DNA from: Paracoccus sp. R12_2
GTDB lineage: Bacteria > Pseudomonadota > Alphaproteobacteria > Rhodobacterales > Rhodobacteraceae
Direction: 5' to 3'
NCBI RefSeq assembly: GCF_017744015.1
Contig: NZ_JAGHRA010000022.1
Span: 1-48,767 of the forward strand
DNA: 48,767 nucleotides
This document shows, piece after piece, positions 32,276-41,907 of this stretch. How positions within the stretch are numbered: position 1 is the stretch's first letter; every line of letters starts with the position of its first letter. The notes below the pieces were generated by a model. The model ran no database searches, was not told the DNA's origin, and saw only the letters and a program-made list of their open reading frames with translations. Made by a program: the position numbers and the translations under genes.

Positions 32276-33685
32276 ATGAATATTTCGAATGATATCCTTT
32301 CGGTCGACGCGGTCATGGCCGATGCGCGCGATGCTCAGGCCGTGTTCGAAGCCGAAGGCAGCCAGGCGCGTTACGATCGCGCAGCGCAGGCGGCGGCCTG
32401 GGCGATCATGGAGCCTGGACGCAACCGGCGTCTGGCCGAACTGGCGGTCGAGACGACCGGGCTTGGCAATGTCGCCGACAAGATCACCAAGAACCACCGC
32501 AAGACACTGGGCCTGATGCGCGACATCAGCGGCGTTCCGACCTACGGTATCCTGTCGGACGACCACGCCACCGGAATCGTCAAAATCGCCCGGCCCATCG
32601 GCGTGGTGGGGGCTGTCGTGCCCTCGACCAACCCGGCCGCGACGCCGGCGAACAATATCATCAACGCCCTGAAATGCGGCAATGCGATCATCCTGTCGCC
32701 GTCGCCCAAGGGCGTTGCCTGTTGCGAGATGCTGCTGGATTTCATCCATGCCGAGTTCGACAAGATCGGCGAGGACAAGCGCCTGGTGCAGATGCTGCCC
32801 GCGCCCGGCAGCAAGGCGAAGACCCAGCGTCTTCTGGAAACCTGCGATCTGGCGATCGTCACGGGCAGCCAGGACAATGTCCGCCGCGCCTATGAAAGCG
32901 GCACCCCGGCCATCGGTGTCGGCGCGGGCAATGTCGCCGTCATCGTGGACGAGACGGCTGATCTGGCCGCCGCCGCCACCAAGATCGCCGCATCGAAGAC
33001 CTTTGACAATGCGACCTCGTGTTCGTCCGAAAATGCCCTGATCGTGGTTGACGCGGTCTATGATGATTTCGTCGCTGCGATGGCGGCCGCGGGCGGTGCC
33101 GTGGTATCTGCCGCCGAAGCCGGTGGTATCGTCGCGAAACTGTGGCCCGACGGGCATCTGAACCGCGAGATCATCGCGAAGGATGCCGATGTCATGATAG
33201 AAAAGCTGGGCCTGACAGGCACAGTTCCCGAAGGGACCAGCTTTCTGGCTGTCGAGACCAATGGAATAGGACCGGCACATCCATTGTCCGGTGAAAAGCT
33301 GAGCCGCGTCGTCGCCCTGTACCGGGCTCGCGATTTCGACGATGCGACCGCCATAGCGCGCCTGATCCTTGACCATCAGGGCGCCGGCCATTCCGTCGGG
33401 CTGCATTCCGACGATTCTGAACGGCCCGTCGCGATGGGCCGCGCCTTGCCGGTCTGCCGGGTCATCGTCAACCAGGCGCATTGCTTTGCCACCGGCGGGG
33501 CGTTCGACAATGGACTGCCCTTCTCTCTGTCGATGGGATGCGGTTCCTGGGGCGGCAACTCGATCGATGCGAATCTGCATTGGCGGCATTATCTGCAGCA
33601 TACCCGCGTGGTTCGGCCCATCACGGCCCGCGAACCGGCGCTGGAGGATATCTTTTCCGAATACTGGGCCGAGGTCGGCAAATGA
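32276..33685 (+). CDS. sauS: Sulfoacetaldehyde dehydrogenase (acylating) SauS
   Basis: A CoA-acylating aldehyde dehydrogenase of 469 aa. The cofactor region reads IGVVGAVVPSTNPAATPANNIINALKCGNAIILSPSP, and the catalytic cysteine is C249 in NATSCSSENALIVV; both are marks of the acylating group. The C-terminus FATGGAFDNGLPFSLSMGCGSWGGNSIDANLHWRHY is as in SauS and alcohol-aldehyde proteins. In sulfoacetate breakdown it reduces sulfoacetyl-CoA to sulfoacetaldehyde. A long upstream extension is open in the same frame, but the family length and a GGAAAG sequence support ATG at 32276. The stop overlaps sauT by four bases. The assignment rests on the close pairing with a SauT-like ligase and soeABC; acetaldehyde-type substrates are an alternative. 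Confidence 0.82.
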   Translation: MNISNDILSVDAVMADARDAQAVFEAEGSQARYDRAAQAAAWAIMEPGRNRRLAELAVETTGLGNVADKITKNHRKTLGLMRDISGVPTYGILSDDHATGIVKIARPIGVVGAVVPSTNPAATPANNIINALKCGNAIILSPSPKGVACCEMLLDFIHAEFDKIGEDKRLVQMLPAPGSKAKTQRLLETCDLAIVTGSQDNVRRAYESGTPAIGVGAGNVAVIVDETADLAAAATKIAASKTFDNATSCSSENALIVVDAVYDDFVAAMAAAGGAVVSAAEAGGIVAKLWPDGHLNREIIAKDADVMIEKLGLTGTVPEGTSFLAVETNGIGPAHPLSGEKLSRVVALYRARDFDDATAIARLILDHQGAGHSVGLHSDDSERPVAMGRALPVCRVIVNQAHCFATGGAFDNGLPFSLSMGCGSWGGNSIDANLHWRHYLQHTRVVRPITAREPALEDIFSEYWAEVGK

Positions 33686-35211
33686 GGTTCGATCCGGACC
33701 TGCCGCCGGGCGGAACGACCCGCGACTGGCTGGATTTCCGCGCCGAGAACGAGGCGCGGCAGATCAGCCATGTCTTTCCCGATGATGACAGCACGCTAAG
33801 CTGGGCCGAGTTGCGCGACCGCGCCGCCGAGATAGCCGGCAACCTGGCCGGGATGGGGATCGCGAAGGGCGACAGCGTCGCGCTGATGATGCCCAATGGG
33901 CGCAATGCGGTGCTGGGACTGTTCGGGGCACTCTATGGCGGGTTCCGGGCGACGATGATCAACCTTGTCGCGGGCGCTGATGCCATTGGCTATGCGCTGT
34001 CGCATTCGGGTGCGAAGATCGTCCTGGTGGCCGAGACGCAGCGCGATCTGCTGGACCGCGCGCTGGTCGGCAACCAGAACACGCCCGTGGTCGTGACTAC
34101 CGGGACCGGCGGTTTAGCCTGGCCTGCGGATCTGGTGGCCGCCGCGCCGCATCCGCATGGCGCCGACGATGACGCATTGCTGATGTATACATCCGGCACG
34201 ACCGGGCGGCCCAAGGGCGTGCTGCACAGTCATGCCAGCCTGCTGGCCGGAGGCTGGACGACAACGGCGGCGCATCACCTGACCGAGGCGGACCGCGCGA
34301 TGTGCGTGCTGCCCATCTATCATATCAACGGGCTGTGCGTGACGATCATGGGTCCGCTGATCGCGGGCGGGACCGCGATCGTCTGCGAACGGTTCTCGGC
34401 GGGTCGGTTCTGGTCGCTGTGCGAGGAATACCGCGCGACGTGGTTTTCGGTCGTGCCCACGATCATCTCGCATCTGCTGCATGGCGAGAAGACGCCGGAT
34501 CTGACCACGCGGTCGCGCATCCGGTTCGGCCGATCCGCCTCGTCCGCGCTGGCCGTCGAGGTGCAAAGCGCGTTCGAACAGCGCTTCGGCATCCCGATCG
34601 TCGAGACGATGGGCCTGACCGAAACCGCCGCGCAGATCCTGTCGAACCCGCTGCCCCCCGGCATGCGCAAGATCGGCTCGCCCGGTCGGGGCGTGGGCAA
34701 CGAGGTGGCGATCATGGATGCCGAGATGCGTCCCCTGCCGCCGGAAACCGAGGGAGAGATCTGCGTGCGTGGCCCCAATGTCATGCGCGGCTATCTGAAC
34801 AACCCCGAGGCCACCGCGGCTGCGCTGACCGCCGATCGCTGGCTGCGCACGGGCGATCTGGGCCGGATCGACAAGGACGGATATGTCTTCGTGACCGGCA
34901 GGTTGAAGGAACTGATCATCAAGGGCGGCGAGAACATCGCACCGCGCGAAATCGACGAGGCGCTTTATGCCCATCCCGACGTGATCGAGGCCGCAGCCTT
35001 CGCCCGCAAATGCGCCCGCTACGGCGAACGCGTCGAGGCCGCAGTGGCCCTGCGACCCGGATCAGGGCTGAGGATCGAAGAGCTGACGCAACTTTGCGAG
35101 GACCGCCTGGGCAAGTTCAAATCGCCCGATGTCATTCACCTGATGGCCGAACTGCCGAAAGGCCCGTCCGGAAAGATTCAACGCCTGCGGCTGGCACAGA
35201 TGACCGAATAA
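33682..35211 (+). CDS. sauT: Sulfoacetate-CoA ligase SauT (acyl-adenylate family)
   Basis: An AMP-forming acyl-CoA ligase of 509 aa. The motifs appear in order: A3 LLMYTSGTTGRPKGVLHSH, A5 MGLTETAAQI, A7 WLRTGDLGRIDKDGYVFVTGRLKELIIKGGENIAP and the A10 lysine in PKGPSGKIQRL. The protein would activate sulfoacetate to sulfoacetyl-CoA with ATP and CoA, giving the substrate of SauS. The four-base ATGA overlap with sauS suggests the two are made in equal amounts. The family also includes oxalate and malonate ligases; pairing with an acylating aldehyde dehydrogenase and a sulfite oxidase makes a sulfonated acid most likely. Confidence 0.8.
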   Translation: MRFDPDLPPGGTTRDWLDFRAENEARQISHVFPDDDSTLSWAELRDRAAEIAGNLAGMGIAKGDSVALMMPNGRNAVLGLFGALYGGFRATMINLVAGADAIGYALSHSGAKIVLVAETQRDLLDRALVGNQNTPVVVTTGTGGLAWPADLVAAAPHPHGADDDALLMYTSGTTGRPKGVLHSHASLLAGGWTTTAAHHLTEADRAMCVLPIYHINGLCVTIMGPLIAGGTAIVCERFSAGRFWSLCEEYRATWFSVVPTIISHLLHGEKTPDLTTRSRIRFGRSASSALAVEVQSAFEQRFGIPIVETMGLTETAAQILSNPLPPGMRKIGSPGRGVGNEVAIMDAEMRPLPPETEGEICVRGPNVMRGYLNNPEATAAALTADRWLRTGDLGRIDKDGYVFVTGRLKELIIKGGENIAPREIDEALYAHPDVIEAAAFARKCARYGERVEAAVALRPGSGLRIEELTQLCEDRLGKFKSPDVIHLMAELPKGPSGKIQRLRLAQMTE

Positions 35212-35286
35212 GACCGCAAGCCCGTCCGCTTTGGGAGGAGAAGACGGGACAGCATAAAGCAACGGTCGTAATGGGAGGAGAAACCG

Positions 35287-36216
35287 ATGACCTACCGGCG
35301 CAAGCACGGCGGCACTGATCGCCTCGGCCGGGATGGCCAGCGCGCAGGACTATCCGCAGCGTCCGATCGAGATGGTCGTGACCTTTGGTCCCGGCGGCGG
35401 CGCGGACCTGATGGGCCGGCAGATGGGCCGGTTGATGGAAAAGCCGCTTGGCGTCTCGATCCCGATCTCGAACGTGGCGGGCGCATCCGGGAATGCCGGC
35501 CTGACCCGGCTCAGACCGACGCACCGGATGGATACACGATCGGCACGCTGATTTCGCTGACGGTGGCCTCGTGGGCATCGGGGCTGGGCGATAGCAACAT
35601 AGATGACTTCGAGGTTCTGGCGGTCGTGCAGAATTCGCCGTCGTTTCTGTTCGTGCCCGCCTCTAGCCCTTACCAGACCGCCGAAGATCTTTTCGCCTAC
35701 GCAAAGGAAAATCCGGGCGAACTGACCGTGGCGACATCGGGGTATGGCACGCAGGATGACGTCACGCTGAAACTGCTGGCCAAGGACGGGGTCCAGATGG
35801 AGAACGTGCCGTTCCAGTCACCCGGAGAGCGCTACGCATCCCCCATCGGCGGCCATACCGCCGTCCTTTATGAAGAACCGGGCGATGTCGCACAGTTCCT
35901 GAAGGCCGAACAGCTGAAACCGCTGGTCGTGTTCTCCGAGGAACGACACCCGGCCTTCCCGGATGTCCCCACCTCGACCGAACTGGGATACGAAATCTCG
36001 GGGCTGGACAATTTCCGCACGGTCGCGGTGCGCGCCGGAACCGATCCCGCCATTGTCGAAAAGCTGCAATCGGCGGTCGAGGAATCGGTCGCCAGCGAGG
36101 AATGGCAGAAATTCTGCGCCGAGACCTATAGCTGCATCGAGCCGGTCACCGGCGAGGACGCGCAGAAGATGGTCCAGGACTTCCTTCAGCTGATCACGGA
36201 TCAACTGGCAAGCTGA
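35287..36216 (+). pseudogene. TTT transporter substrate-binding protein (TctC family), two frame shifts
   Basis: The frame from ATG 35287 stays open for 309 codons, but only its ends look like TctC. The start (MTYRRKH) and everything from about 35510 onward (TDAPDGYTIGTLISLTV, FLFVPASSPYQTAEDLFAYAKENPGELTVATSGYGTQDD to the end) are in frame 1. The middle, ALIASAGMASAQDYPQRPIEMVVTFGPGGGADLMG and GVSIPISNVAGASGNAGLTR, is the family's signal peptide end and N-terminal domain but lies in another frame (about 35313-35509). One shift near 35310 and an opposite one near 35507-35511 would restore it; the second is explained by one missing G in CCGG. Read as given, the protein would lack its signal peptide. 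Either a real mutation pair or sequence error. TctBA follow intact. Confidence 0.7.
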
Positions 36217-36225
36217 GGCAGGACG

Positions 36226-36840
36226 ATGGCGATGGTCGAGAAGGCGCGAGACGACCGCGTGTCCTGGCGCGACGCGGAACCGAAACACGTGGCGGCGCAG
36301 GGCGGTCGTGGCAAGGCGATGGCGCGGCTGATCCCGGTGGCGGTACCGGCGATGTTGCTGGTCGCGGCACTGGTGCTGCCCGCCTTCATGTTCACCGGCG
36401 ACCGACGACCGGACGTGCCCGGCCTTGGTCCTGCGGCCTGGCCGAACATGGTTCTGCTGCTGTTGGGTGTCTTCTCGGCCATCTGGCTTGCGATCGAAGT
36501 CTGGGGGCTGGTCAAGTGGCGCGTCTCGACCAGCCTCTCGGCCCCCCATGACGAGAATGTCTATCACTATGGCAAGGCGCTGGTGGGGATCGGCCTTGTC
36601 ATCGCCTTCGGCTGGCTGCTGCCCTATGTCGGCTTCGCTGTGGCCTGCGCGGGGTTCCTGCTGATCTGGTGCCTGTATGGCGGGATTCGAAACCCCTTCG
36701 TCCTGGTTCTGGTCCCGACTCTGGGCACGGTCGCGCTGCTGTGGATGTTCATGGGCCTCGCGCTCATGCCGCTCAGCCGGGGTGTCGGCATCTTCGACCA
36801 GTTCAGCGTCGCATTGCTGCAACTATTGGGCATCTACTGA
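36226..36840 (+). CDS. TTT transporter small permease (TctB family)
   Basis: Small membrane subunit of a tripartite tricarboxylate transporter, 204 aa. The first about 30 residues are polar. Four hydrophobic segments follow: LIPVAVPAMLLVAALVLPAFMF, NMVLLLLGVFSAIWLAIEVWG, ALVGIGLVIAFGWLLPYVGFAVACAGFLL and FVLVLVPTLGTVALLWMFMGLALM. The length and PAAWPNMVL/GVGIFDQFS pattern fit TctB. It begins nine bases after the binding-protein frame and is 12 bases before tctA. With TctA and the binding protein it would import the organic acid, here probably sulfoacetate. Confidence 0.8.
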   Translation: MAMVEKARDDRVSWRDAEPKHVAAQGGRGKAMARLIPVAVPAMLLVAALVLPAFMFTGDRRPDVPGLGPAAWPNMVLLLLGVFSAIWLAIEVWGLVKWRVSTSLSAPHDENVYHYGKALVGIGLVIAFGWLLPYVGFAVACAGFLLIWCLYGGIRNPFVLVLVPTLGTVALLWMFMGLALMPLSRGVGIFDQFSVALLQLLGIY

Positions 36841-36852
36841 GGGGGCGCGACC

Positions 36853-38349
36853 ATGCAGACCATAGATCTTCTGTTCGCCGGGTTTGCCTCGGCATTCCAG
36901 ATCGGCGCCTTCCTGACGGTCGTTGTCGGCCTTCTGGTCGGCGTTATCGCGGGCGCCCTGCCGGGCATTTCCTTCGTCAACGCGATGGCGATGGCGCTGC
37001 CTTTCACCTATGCGATGAATGTGACCCACGCGATGCTGTTTCTGGGCGGCATCTATGTCGGCGGCGTCTTCGGCGGCTCGATCTCGGCGATCATGATCAA
37101 CGTTCCCGGCACGCCGGCCTCACTGCCGGCCACCTGGGACGGCTATGCGATGACCAAGAAAGGCCAGGTCAAGCGCGCGTTGACCATCGCGGTGACGGCC
37201 TCGGCCGTGGGCGGTCTGGCCAGCGCCCTGATGCTGACCTTCCTGTCCGCGCCCTTCGCCAAGTTCGCGATGAAGTTTTCGCAGCCCGAATTCTTCGCGG
37301 CCACGGTCCTTGGTCTTGTCAGCGTCATTGCCATCGCCAAGGACAAGCCGATCATCACGATGATCTCGCTGCTCAGCGGCATGGCCATCGGGACCGTCGG
37401 CGTCGATCCTCTTTACGGGCAGGCCCGGTTCAGTTTCGGGATTCCCGAGGTCGAAAGCGGCATCCGCTTCGTCGTCGTGATGATCGGCCTGTTTGCCATC
37501 GGCGAGGTCGTCGATCTGGTCGCCACCGACCGCGATCTGCGGCCCAAGAAGGCGGACGGCAAGATGGCCGGTGCCAGTTTTCGCGACATCTGGAACGTCA
37601 AGGGCGCCATTGCGCGGGGCACGGGCCTTGGCTGCATGATCGGGGTCATTCCGGGCGCTGGCGCCACGCCCGGCGCGGTCATCGCCTACGGGGTCGAAAA
37701 GCAGATCAATCCGCGCGGCAAGGAATTCGGCACCGGCGTCGAGGCCGGGCTGGCGGCGCCCGAGGCCGCCAAGAACGCGACCACCGGCGCCGCGATGGTG
37801 CCGCTGCTGACACTTGGCATTCCCGGCAGCGCGGCGACCGCGATCATGCTGGCCGCGATGATGCTGCAGGGCGTCAATCCCGGCCCGCTGCTGTTCATCA
37901 TGGATCCGTCGATGGTCTATACGATCTTCGCCGCGATGATCATTGCCAACGTGCTGATGATCGGTGCGGGCGTGGGCGTGGCCCAGATGTTTTCGACCCT
38001 GATGCGGACGCCGCCGGCGATCCTTGCCGGGTTCATCGTGATCCTCAGCCTGATCGGGGCTTACGGTGTCAGGAACAATATCTTCGATGTGCATGTCTGC
38101 CTGATTTTCGGCGTCATAGGCTGGGCGATGAAACGCGTCGGCTTTCCGTCGGCGCCGTTGGTTCTGGGCGTGATCCTGGGCCCCCTGGCCGAGCGTTACT
38201 TCCTGACCGCGGTCGCCAATTCCCGGCAGGATTACACGGTCTTCTTCACCCGGCCGATCAGCGCGACGATCCTGTTTCTCGCCCTGATCTTCGTGCTGTG
38301 GTCGCTGTGGCCGTCTGTCAGATCGCGCATCAAACGGCAGCCCGCATAA
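36853..38349 (+). CDS. TTT transporter large permease (TctA family)
   Basis: Large membrane subunit of 498 aa with about 11 hydrophobic segments. TctA signatures are clear: VVGLLVGVIAGALPGISFVNAMAMALPFTY, FLGGIYVGGVFGGSISAIMINVPGTPAS and GCMIGVIPGAGATPGAVIAYGVEKQ, then AAMVPLLTLGIPGSAATAIMLAAMMLQGVNPGP. The two G-x-x-P-G repeats are the hallmark of the family. The transporter replaces the MFS protein SauU that serves sulfoacetate uptake in Cupriavidus. TTT systems are already known for sulfolactate, which makes a sulfonate ligand credible. The gene lies 22 bases upstream of soeA. Confidence 0.88.
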   Translation: MQTIDLLFAGFASAFQIGAFLTVVVGLLVGVIAGALPGISFVNAMAMALPFTYAMNVTHAMLFLGGIYVGGVFGGSISAIMINVPGTPASLPATWDGYAMTKKGQVKRALTIAVTASAVGGLASALMLTFLSAPFAKFAMKFSQPEFFAATVLGLVSVIAIAKDKPIITMISLLSGMAIGTVGVDPLYGQARFSFGIPEVESGIRFVVVMIGLFAIGEVVDLVATDRDLRPKKADGKMAGASFRDIWNVKGAIARGTGLGCMIGVIPGAGATPGAVIAYGVEKQINPRGKEFGTGVEAGLAAPEAAKNATTGAAMVPLLTLGIPGSAATAIMLAAMMLQGVNPGPLLFIMDPSMVYTIFAAMIIANVLMIGAGVGVAQMFSTLMRTPPAILAGFIVILSLIGAYGVRNNIFDVHVCLIFGVIGWAMKRVGFPSAPLVLGVILGPLAERYFLTAVANSRQDYTVFFTRPISATILFLALIFVLWSLWPSVRSRIKRQPA

Positions 38350-38371
38350 GCGGGCGACCCAAGGAGCAATC

Positions 38372-41161
38372 ATGAACCAGCCATGGATCGACACCTCGCC
38401 CAAGGTTTCGGACGAGATCCGCAAGACCACCTGCTACATGTGCGCCTGTCGCTGCGGCATCAACGTCCACATGAAGGAGGGCCGCGTCGCCTATATCGAG
38501 GGTAATCGCGACCATCCGGTGAACAAGGGCGTGCTGTGCGCCAAGGGTTCGGCCGGGATCATGCAGGTCAATGCGCCGGCGCGGCTGCGCGCACCGCTGC
38601 GGCGCGTCGGCCCGCGCGGCTCGGGCGAGTTCAAGGAGATCTCATGGGACGAGGCCCTGGGCCTTGCCAGGGAATGGCTGACCCCGATCCGTAAATCCGA
38701 CCCTTCGAAGCTGGCCTTCTTCACCGGTCGCGACCAGTCGCAAAGCTTTACCAGCTTCTGGGCGCAGGCCTTCGGCACACCCAACTATGCCGCGCATGGC
38801 GGGTTCTGTTCGGTGAACATGGCGGCGGCGGGCATCTATACGATGGGCGGCGCCTTCTGGGAATTCGGTCAGCCGGACTGGGATCGCGCCAAGCTGTTCA
38901 TGCTGTTCGGTGTCGCCGAGGACCATGACAGCAACCCCATCAAGATGGGCATCGGCAAGCTGAAGGCACGTGGCGCGCGGATCATCGGCGTGAACCCGAT
39001 CCGGTCGGGCTATAACGCGGTTGCCGATGAATGGCTGGGCATCACGCCGGGCACGGATGGCCTGCTGATCCTGTCGCTGGTCCATTGCCTGATGGAGGCG
39101 GGCAAGATCGACCTTGATTATCTGGCGCGCTATACCGATGCGCCGTTGCTGGTCGATGACGAGACCGGACTGTTCCTGCGCGATGACGGCGGCAAGACGC
39201 TGGTCGTCGACCGCGCGACCGGTCATCTGAGACCGTTCGACGAGAAGGGTGTGCGCCCCGACCTGAACGCCAGCCATCCCGGCCATCGCACGGTGATGCA
39301 GCTGATGGCCGAGCGTTACCTGAAGCCCGAATACGCCCCCGAGGCCGTTGCAGATCGCTGCGGGATCGCCGCGCCCCGCATCCGGGCGGTCGCGGCGGAG
39401 ATCGCGCGCGTGGCCTTTGACGAGGCGATCACGCTGGACCAGGCCTGGACCGATTTCCGGGGCGAGCGGCACGAGAAGATGACAGGCCGCCCCGTCGCGT
39501 TTCACGCGATGCGCGGGATCTCGGCGCATTCCAATGGTTTCCAGACCTGCCGGGCGCTGCATGTCCTGCAGATCCTTCTGGGTGCGGTCGAGGTTCCGGG
39601 CGGGTTCCGCTTCAAGCCACCCTATCCGAAGCCTGCCACGGCGCATCCGAGGCCGCACTGCAATACCACGCCCGAAATGCCGCTGGACGGCCCGCATCTG
39701 GGCTTTGTCCATGGCCCCGAAGATCTGGCGCTGAAGGCGGATGGCAGCCCGGCGAGGATCGACAAGGCCTTTACCTGGGAAAACCCGATGTCGGCGCACG
39801 GGCTGATGCATATGGTGATCTCGAACGCCCATGCCGGCGATCCCTACCGGATCGACACGCTGTTCATGTACATGGCGAACATGTCGTGGAATTCGTCGAT
39901 GAATACGGGCGGCGTCATGAAGATGCTGACCGACACCGACGAGAACGGCGACTATGTGATCCCCCGGATCATCTATTCCGACGCTTATTCGTCAGAGATG
40001 GTGGCCTATGCCGATCTGATCCTGCCCGATACGACATATCTGGAACGCCACGATTGCATCAGCCTGCTGGACCGTCCGATCTGCGAGGCCGACGCTGCGG
40101 CGGACGCGATCCGCTGGCCGGTGGTCGAACCGGACCGCGATGTTCGCGGGTTCCAGACCGCCCTGATCCAGCTGGCCAACCTGATGGAGCTGCCGGGCTT
40201 TGTTCATGAAGGCGGCAGCCCGAAATGGCAGGATTACGCGGATTACATCGTCAATCACGAACGCAAGCCCGGCGTCGGTCCGCTGGCCGGGTTTCGGGGC
40301 GACGGTGAACAGGTGGGACGCGGGACGCCGAACCCCGACCAGTTGAAGCGCTATATCGACAATGGCGGCTTTTTCGTCTCGCATATCCCCGAAGGCGCGG
40401 ACTTCTACAAGCCGTGGAACATGGCCTATCAGGATTGGGCTGTCGGCATGGGCCTTTATAATGCGCCGCAGCCCTATCTGTTCAACCTGTATGTCGAACC
40501 GATGCGCAAGTTCCAGCGCGCGGCCGAAGGCCATGGCGACCGCCAGCCGCCCGATCATCTGCGCGACCAGATCCGCAAGGTGATGGACCCGCTGCCGATC
40601 TGGTATGCGCCGTTCGAGGACGACCACGTCGATCCCGAGGAATATCCGATCCACGCCCTGACCCAGCGTCCGATGGCGATGTATCATTCCTGGGGCAGCC
40701 AGAACGCGTGGCTGCGGCAGATCCACGGCCAGAACCCGATGTATCTGCCGCGCGAGATCTGGGAGGCGCATGGCTTTGCCGACGGCGATTGGGCGCGCGT
40801 CAGTTCGATCCACGGGGCGATCTCCGTGCCGGTCGCGCTGCATGCCGGCCTGAACGGCAGCACCATCTGGACCTGGAACGCGATCGGCAAGCGCAAGGGG
40901 GCGTGGGCCCTGGACAAGGACGCGCCCGAGGCAACGAAAGGCTTTCTCTTGAACCATCTCATCCATGAATTGCAGCCGCCCCGCGGCGACGGGATGCGCT
41001 GGTCGAATTCCGACCCGATCACCGGTCAGGCCGCGTGGTTCGACCTGCGCGTCAAGATAGAAAAGATGCCGGCGCAGCACGAGACGGATCCGGACATGGG
41101 CGTCATGGCGTCTCCGGTTGGTCGCGGCCCGCGCAACCTGCGCTGGAAGGTGGGCAAATGA
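38372..41161 (+). CDS. soeA: Sulfite:quinone oxidoreductase molybdopterin subunit SoeA
   Basis: A 929-aa molybdopterin enzyme of the DMSO reductase family. The N-terminal [4Fe-4S] cysteines are visible at C21, C24, C28 and C56 (TTCYMCACRCG and GVLCAKG). No twin-arginine signal is seen, which argues for a cytoplasmic enzyme, as in SoeABC of Allochromatium and Ruegeria, and against periplasmic DmsA or PhsA. Other features include GGFCSVNMAAAG, LFMLFGVAEDHDSNP, PDTTYLERHD and the C-terminal cofactor domain (HSWGSQNAWLRQIHGQNPMYL). It oxidises sulfite to sulfate. The operon with sauST and a TTT transporter fits disposal of the sulfite that Xsc would release from sulfoacetaldehyde. The stop overlaps soeB by four bases. 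Confidence 0.85.
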   Translation: MNQPWIDTSPKVSDEIRKTTCYMCACRCGINVHMKEGRVAYIEGNRDHPVNKGVLCAKGSAGIMQVNAPARLRAPLRRVGPRGSGEFKEISWDEALGLAREWLTPIRKSDPSKLAFFTGRDQSQSFTSFWAQAFGTPNYAAHGGFCSVNMAAAGIYTMGGAFWEFGQPDWDRAKLFMLFGVAEDHDSNPIKMGIGKLKARGARIIGVNPIRSGYNAVADEWLGITPGTDGLLILSLVHCLMEAGKIDLDYLARYTDAPLLVDDETGLFLRDDGGKTLVVDRATGHLRPFDEKGVRPDLNASHPGHRTVMQLMAERYLKPEYAPEAVADRCGIAAPRIRAVAAEIARVAFDEAITLDQAWTDFRGERHEKMTGRPVAFHAMRGISAHSNGFQTCRALHVLQILLGAVEVPGGFRFKPPYPKPATAHPRPHCNTTPEMPLDGPHLGFVHGPEDLALKADGSPARIDKAFTWENPMSAHGLMHMVISNAHAGDPYRIDTLFMYMANMSWNSSMNTGGVMKMLTDTDENGDYVIPRIIYSDAYSSEMVAYADLILPDTTYLERHDCISLLDRPICEADAAADAIRWPVVEPDRDVRGFQTALIQLANLMELPGFVHEGGSPKWQDYADYIVNHERKPGVGPLAGFRGDGEQVGRGTPNPDQLKRYIDNGGFFVSHIPEGADFYKPWNMAYQDWAVGMGLYNAPQPYLFNLYVEPMRKFQRAAEGHGDRQPPDHLRDQIRKVMDPLPIWYAPFEDDHVDPEEYPIHALTQRPMAMYHSWGSQNAWLRQIHGQNPMYLPREIWEAHGFADGDWARVSSIHGAISVPVALHAGLNGSTIWTWNAIGKRKGAWALDKDAPEATKGFLLNHLIHELQPPRGDGMRWSNSDPITGQAAWFDLRVKIEKMPAQHETDPDMGVMASPVGRGPRNLRWKVGK

Positions 41162-41907
41162 CTGCGCTTCCGGAACGGACCGAACGCAAGCTGGGGCTGG
41201 TGATCGATCTTGATACCTGCGTCGGCTGCCATGCCTGTGTCATCAGCTGCAAGGGCTGGAATACCGAGAACTATGGCGCGCCCCTGTCGGATATGGACGC
41301 ATATGGGGCGGACCCCGTGGGCACCTTCCTCAATCGTGTCCACAGCTACGAGATCGAGCCCGAAGGCGGCGGCTGTGCCCAGACCGTGCATTTCCCGAAA
41401 TCATGCCTGCATTGCGAGGATGCGCCCTGCGTGACCGTCTGTCCCACCGGCGCCAGCTACAAGCGCGCCGAGGATGGGATCGTGTTGGTCAACGAGGATG
41501 CCTGTATCGGCTGCGGCCTCTGCGCCTGGGCCTGCCCCTATGGCGCGCGGGAAATGGACCGCGCCGAGGGCGTGATGAAGAAATGCACGCTGTGCGTGGA
41601 CCGCATCTACAACGAAAACCTGGAAGAGGTGGACCGTGTCCCGGCCTGCGTGCGCACCTGTCCGGCAGGTGCGCGCCATTTCGGGGATCTGGGCGATCCT
41701 GACAGCACCGTCAGCCAGCTGGTTGCGGAACGCGGCGGCTTCGATCTGATGCCGGAACAGGGCACCAAGCCGGTGAACAAGTACCTGCCGCCACGTCCCA
41801 AGGATCGGTTGACCGGCGCTGCCGCCACGGCGCCCGCCTTGCCGACGAAACGGCGCGATGCGACCGGCTTCCTTGCCTGGCTCGACCGCACGCTGGAGAA
41901 GATCTGA
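41158..41907 (+). CDS. soeB: Sulfite:quinone oxidoreductase iron-sulfur subunit SoeB
   Basis: A 249-aa ferredoxin-type electron transfer subunit like DmsB and NrfC. Four cysteine groups for [4Fe-4S] clusters can be read: CVGCHACVISCK at the start, CLHCEDAPCVTVCPTGA, CIGCGLCAWACPYGA and CTLCVDRI ... PACVRTCPAGA. It passes electrons from SoeA to SoeC. The start ATG at 41158 overlaps the soeA stop (ATGA) and the stop directly abuts the soeC start, so the three subunits are translated together. Confidence 0.87.
   Translation: MTALPERTERKLGLVIDLDTCVGCHACVISCKGWNTENYGAPLSDMDAYGADPVGTFLNRVHSYEIEPEGGGCAQTVHFPKSCLHCEDAPCVTVCPTGASYKRAEDGIVLVNEDACIGCGLCAWACPYGAREMDRAEGVMKKCTLCVDRIYNENLEEVDRVPACVRTCPAGARHFGDLGDPDSTVSQLVAERGGFDLMPEQGTKPVNKYLPPRPKDRLTGAAATAPALPTKRRDATGFLAWLDRTLEKI

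Noticed and set aside
33481..33681. Upstream extension of sauT to an earlier start
   Set aside because: The extra codons overlap the end of sauS in another frame; the ATG at 33682 overlaps the sauS stop by four bases and gives the normal family length.
36669..38375. A 568-codon plus-strand frame
   Set aside because: It overlaps tctB and tctA in another frame, and its Arg/Gly/His-rich translation is typical of a shadow of a high-GC membrane protein gene.
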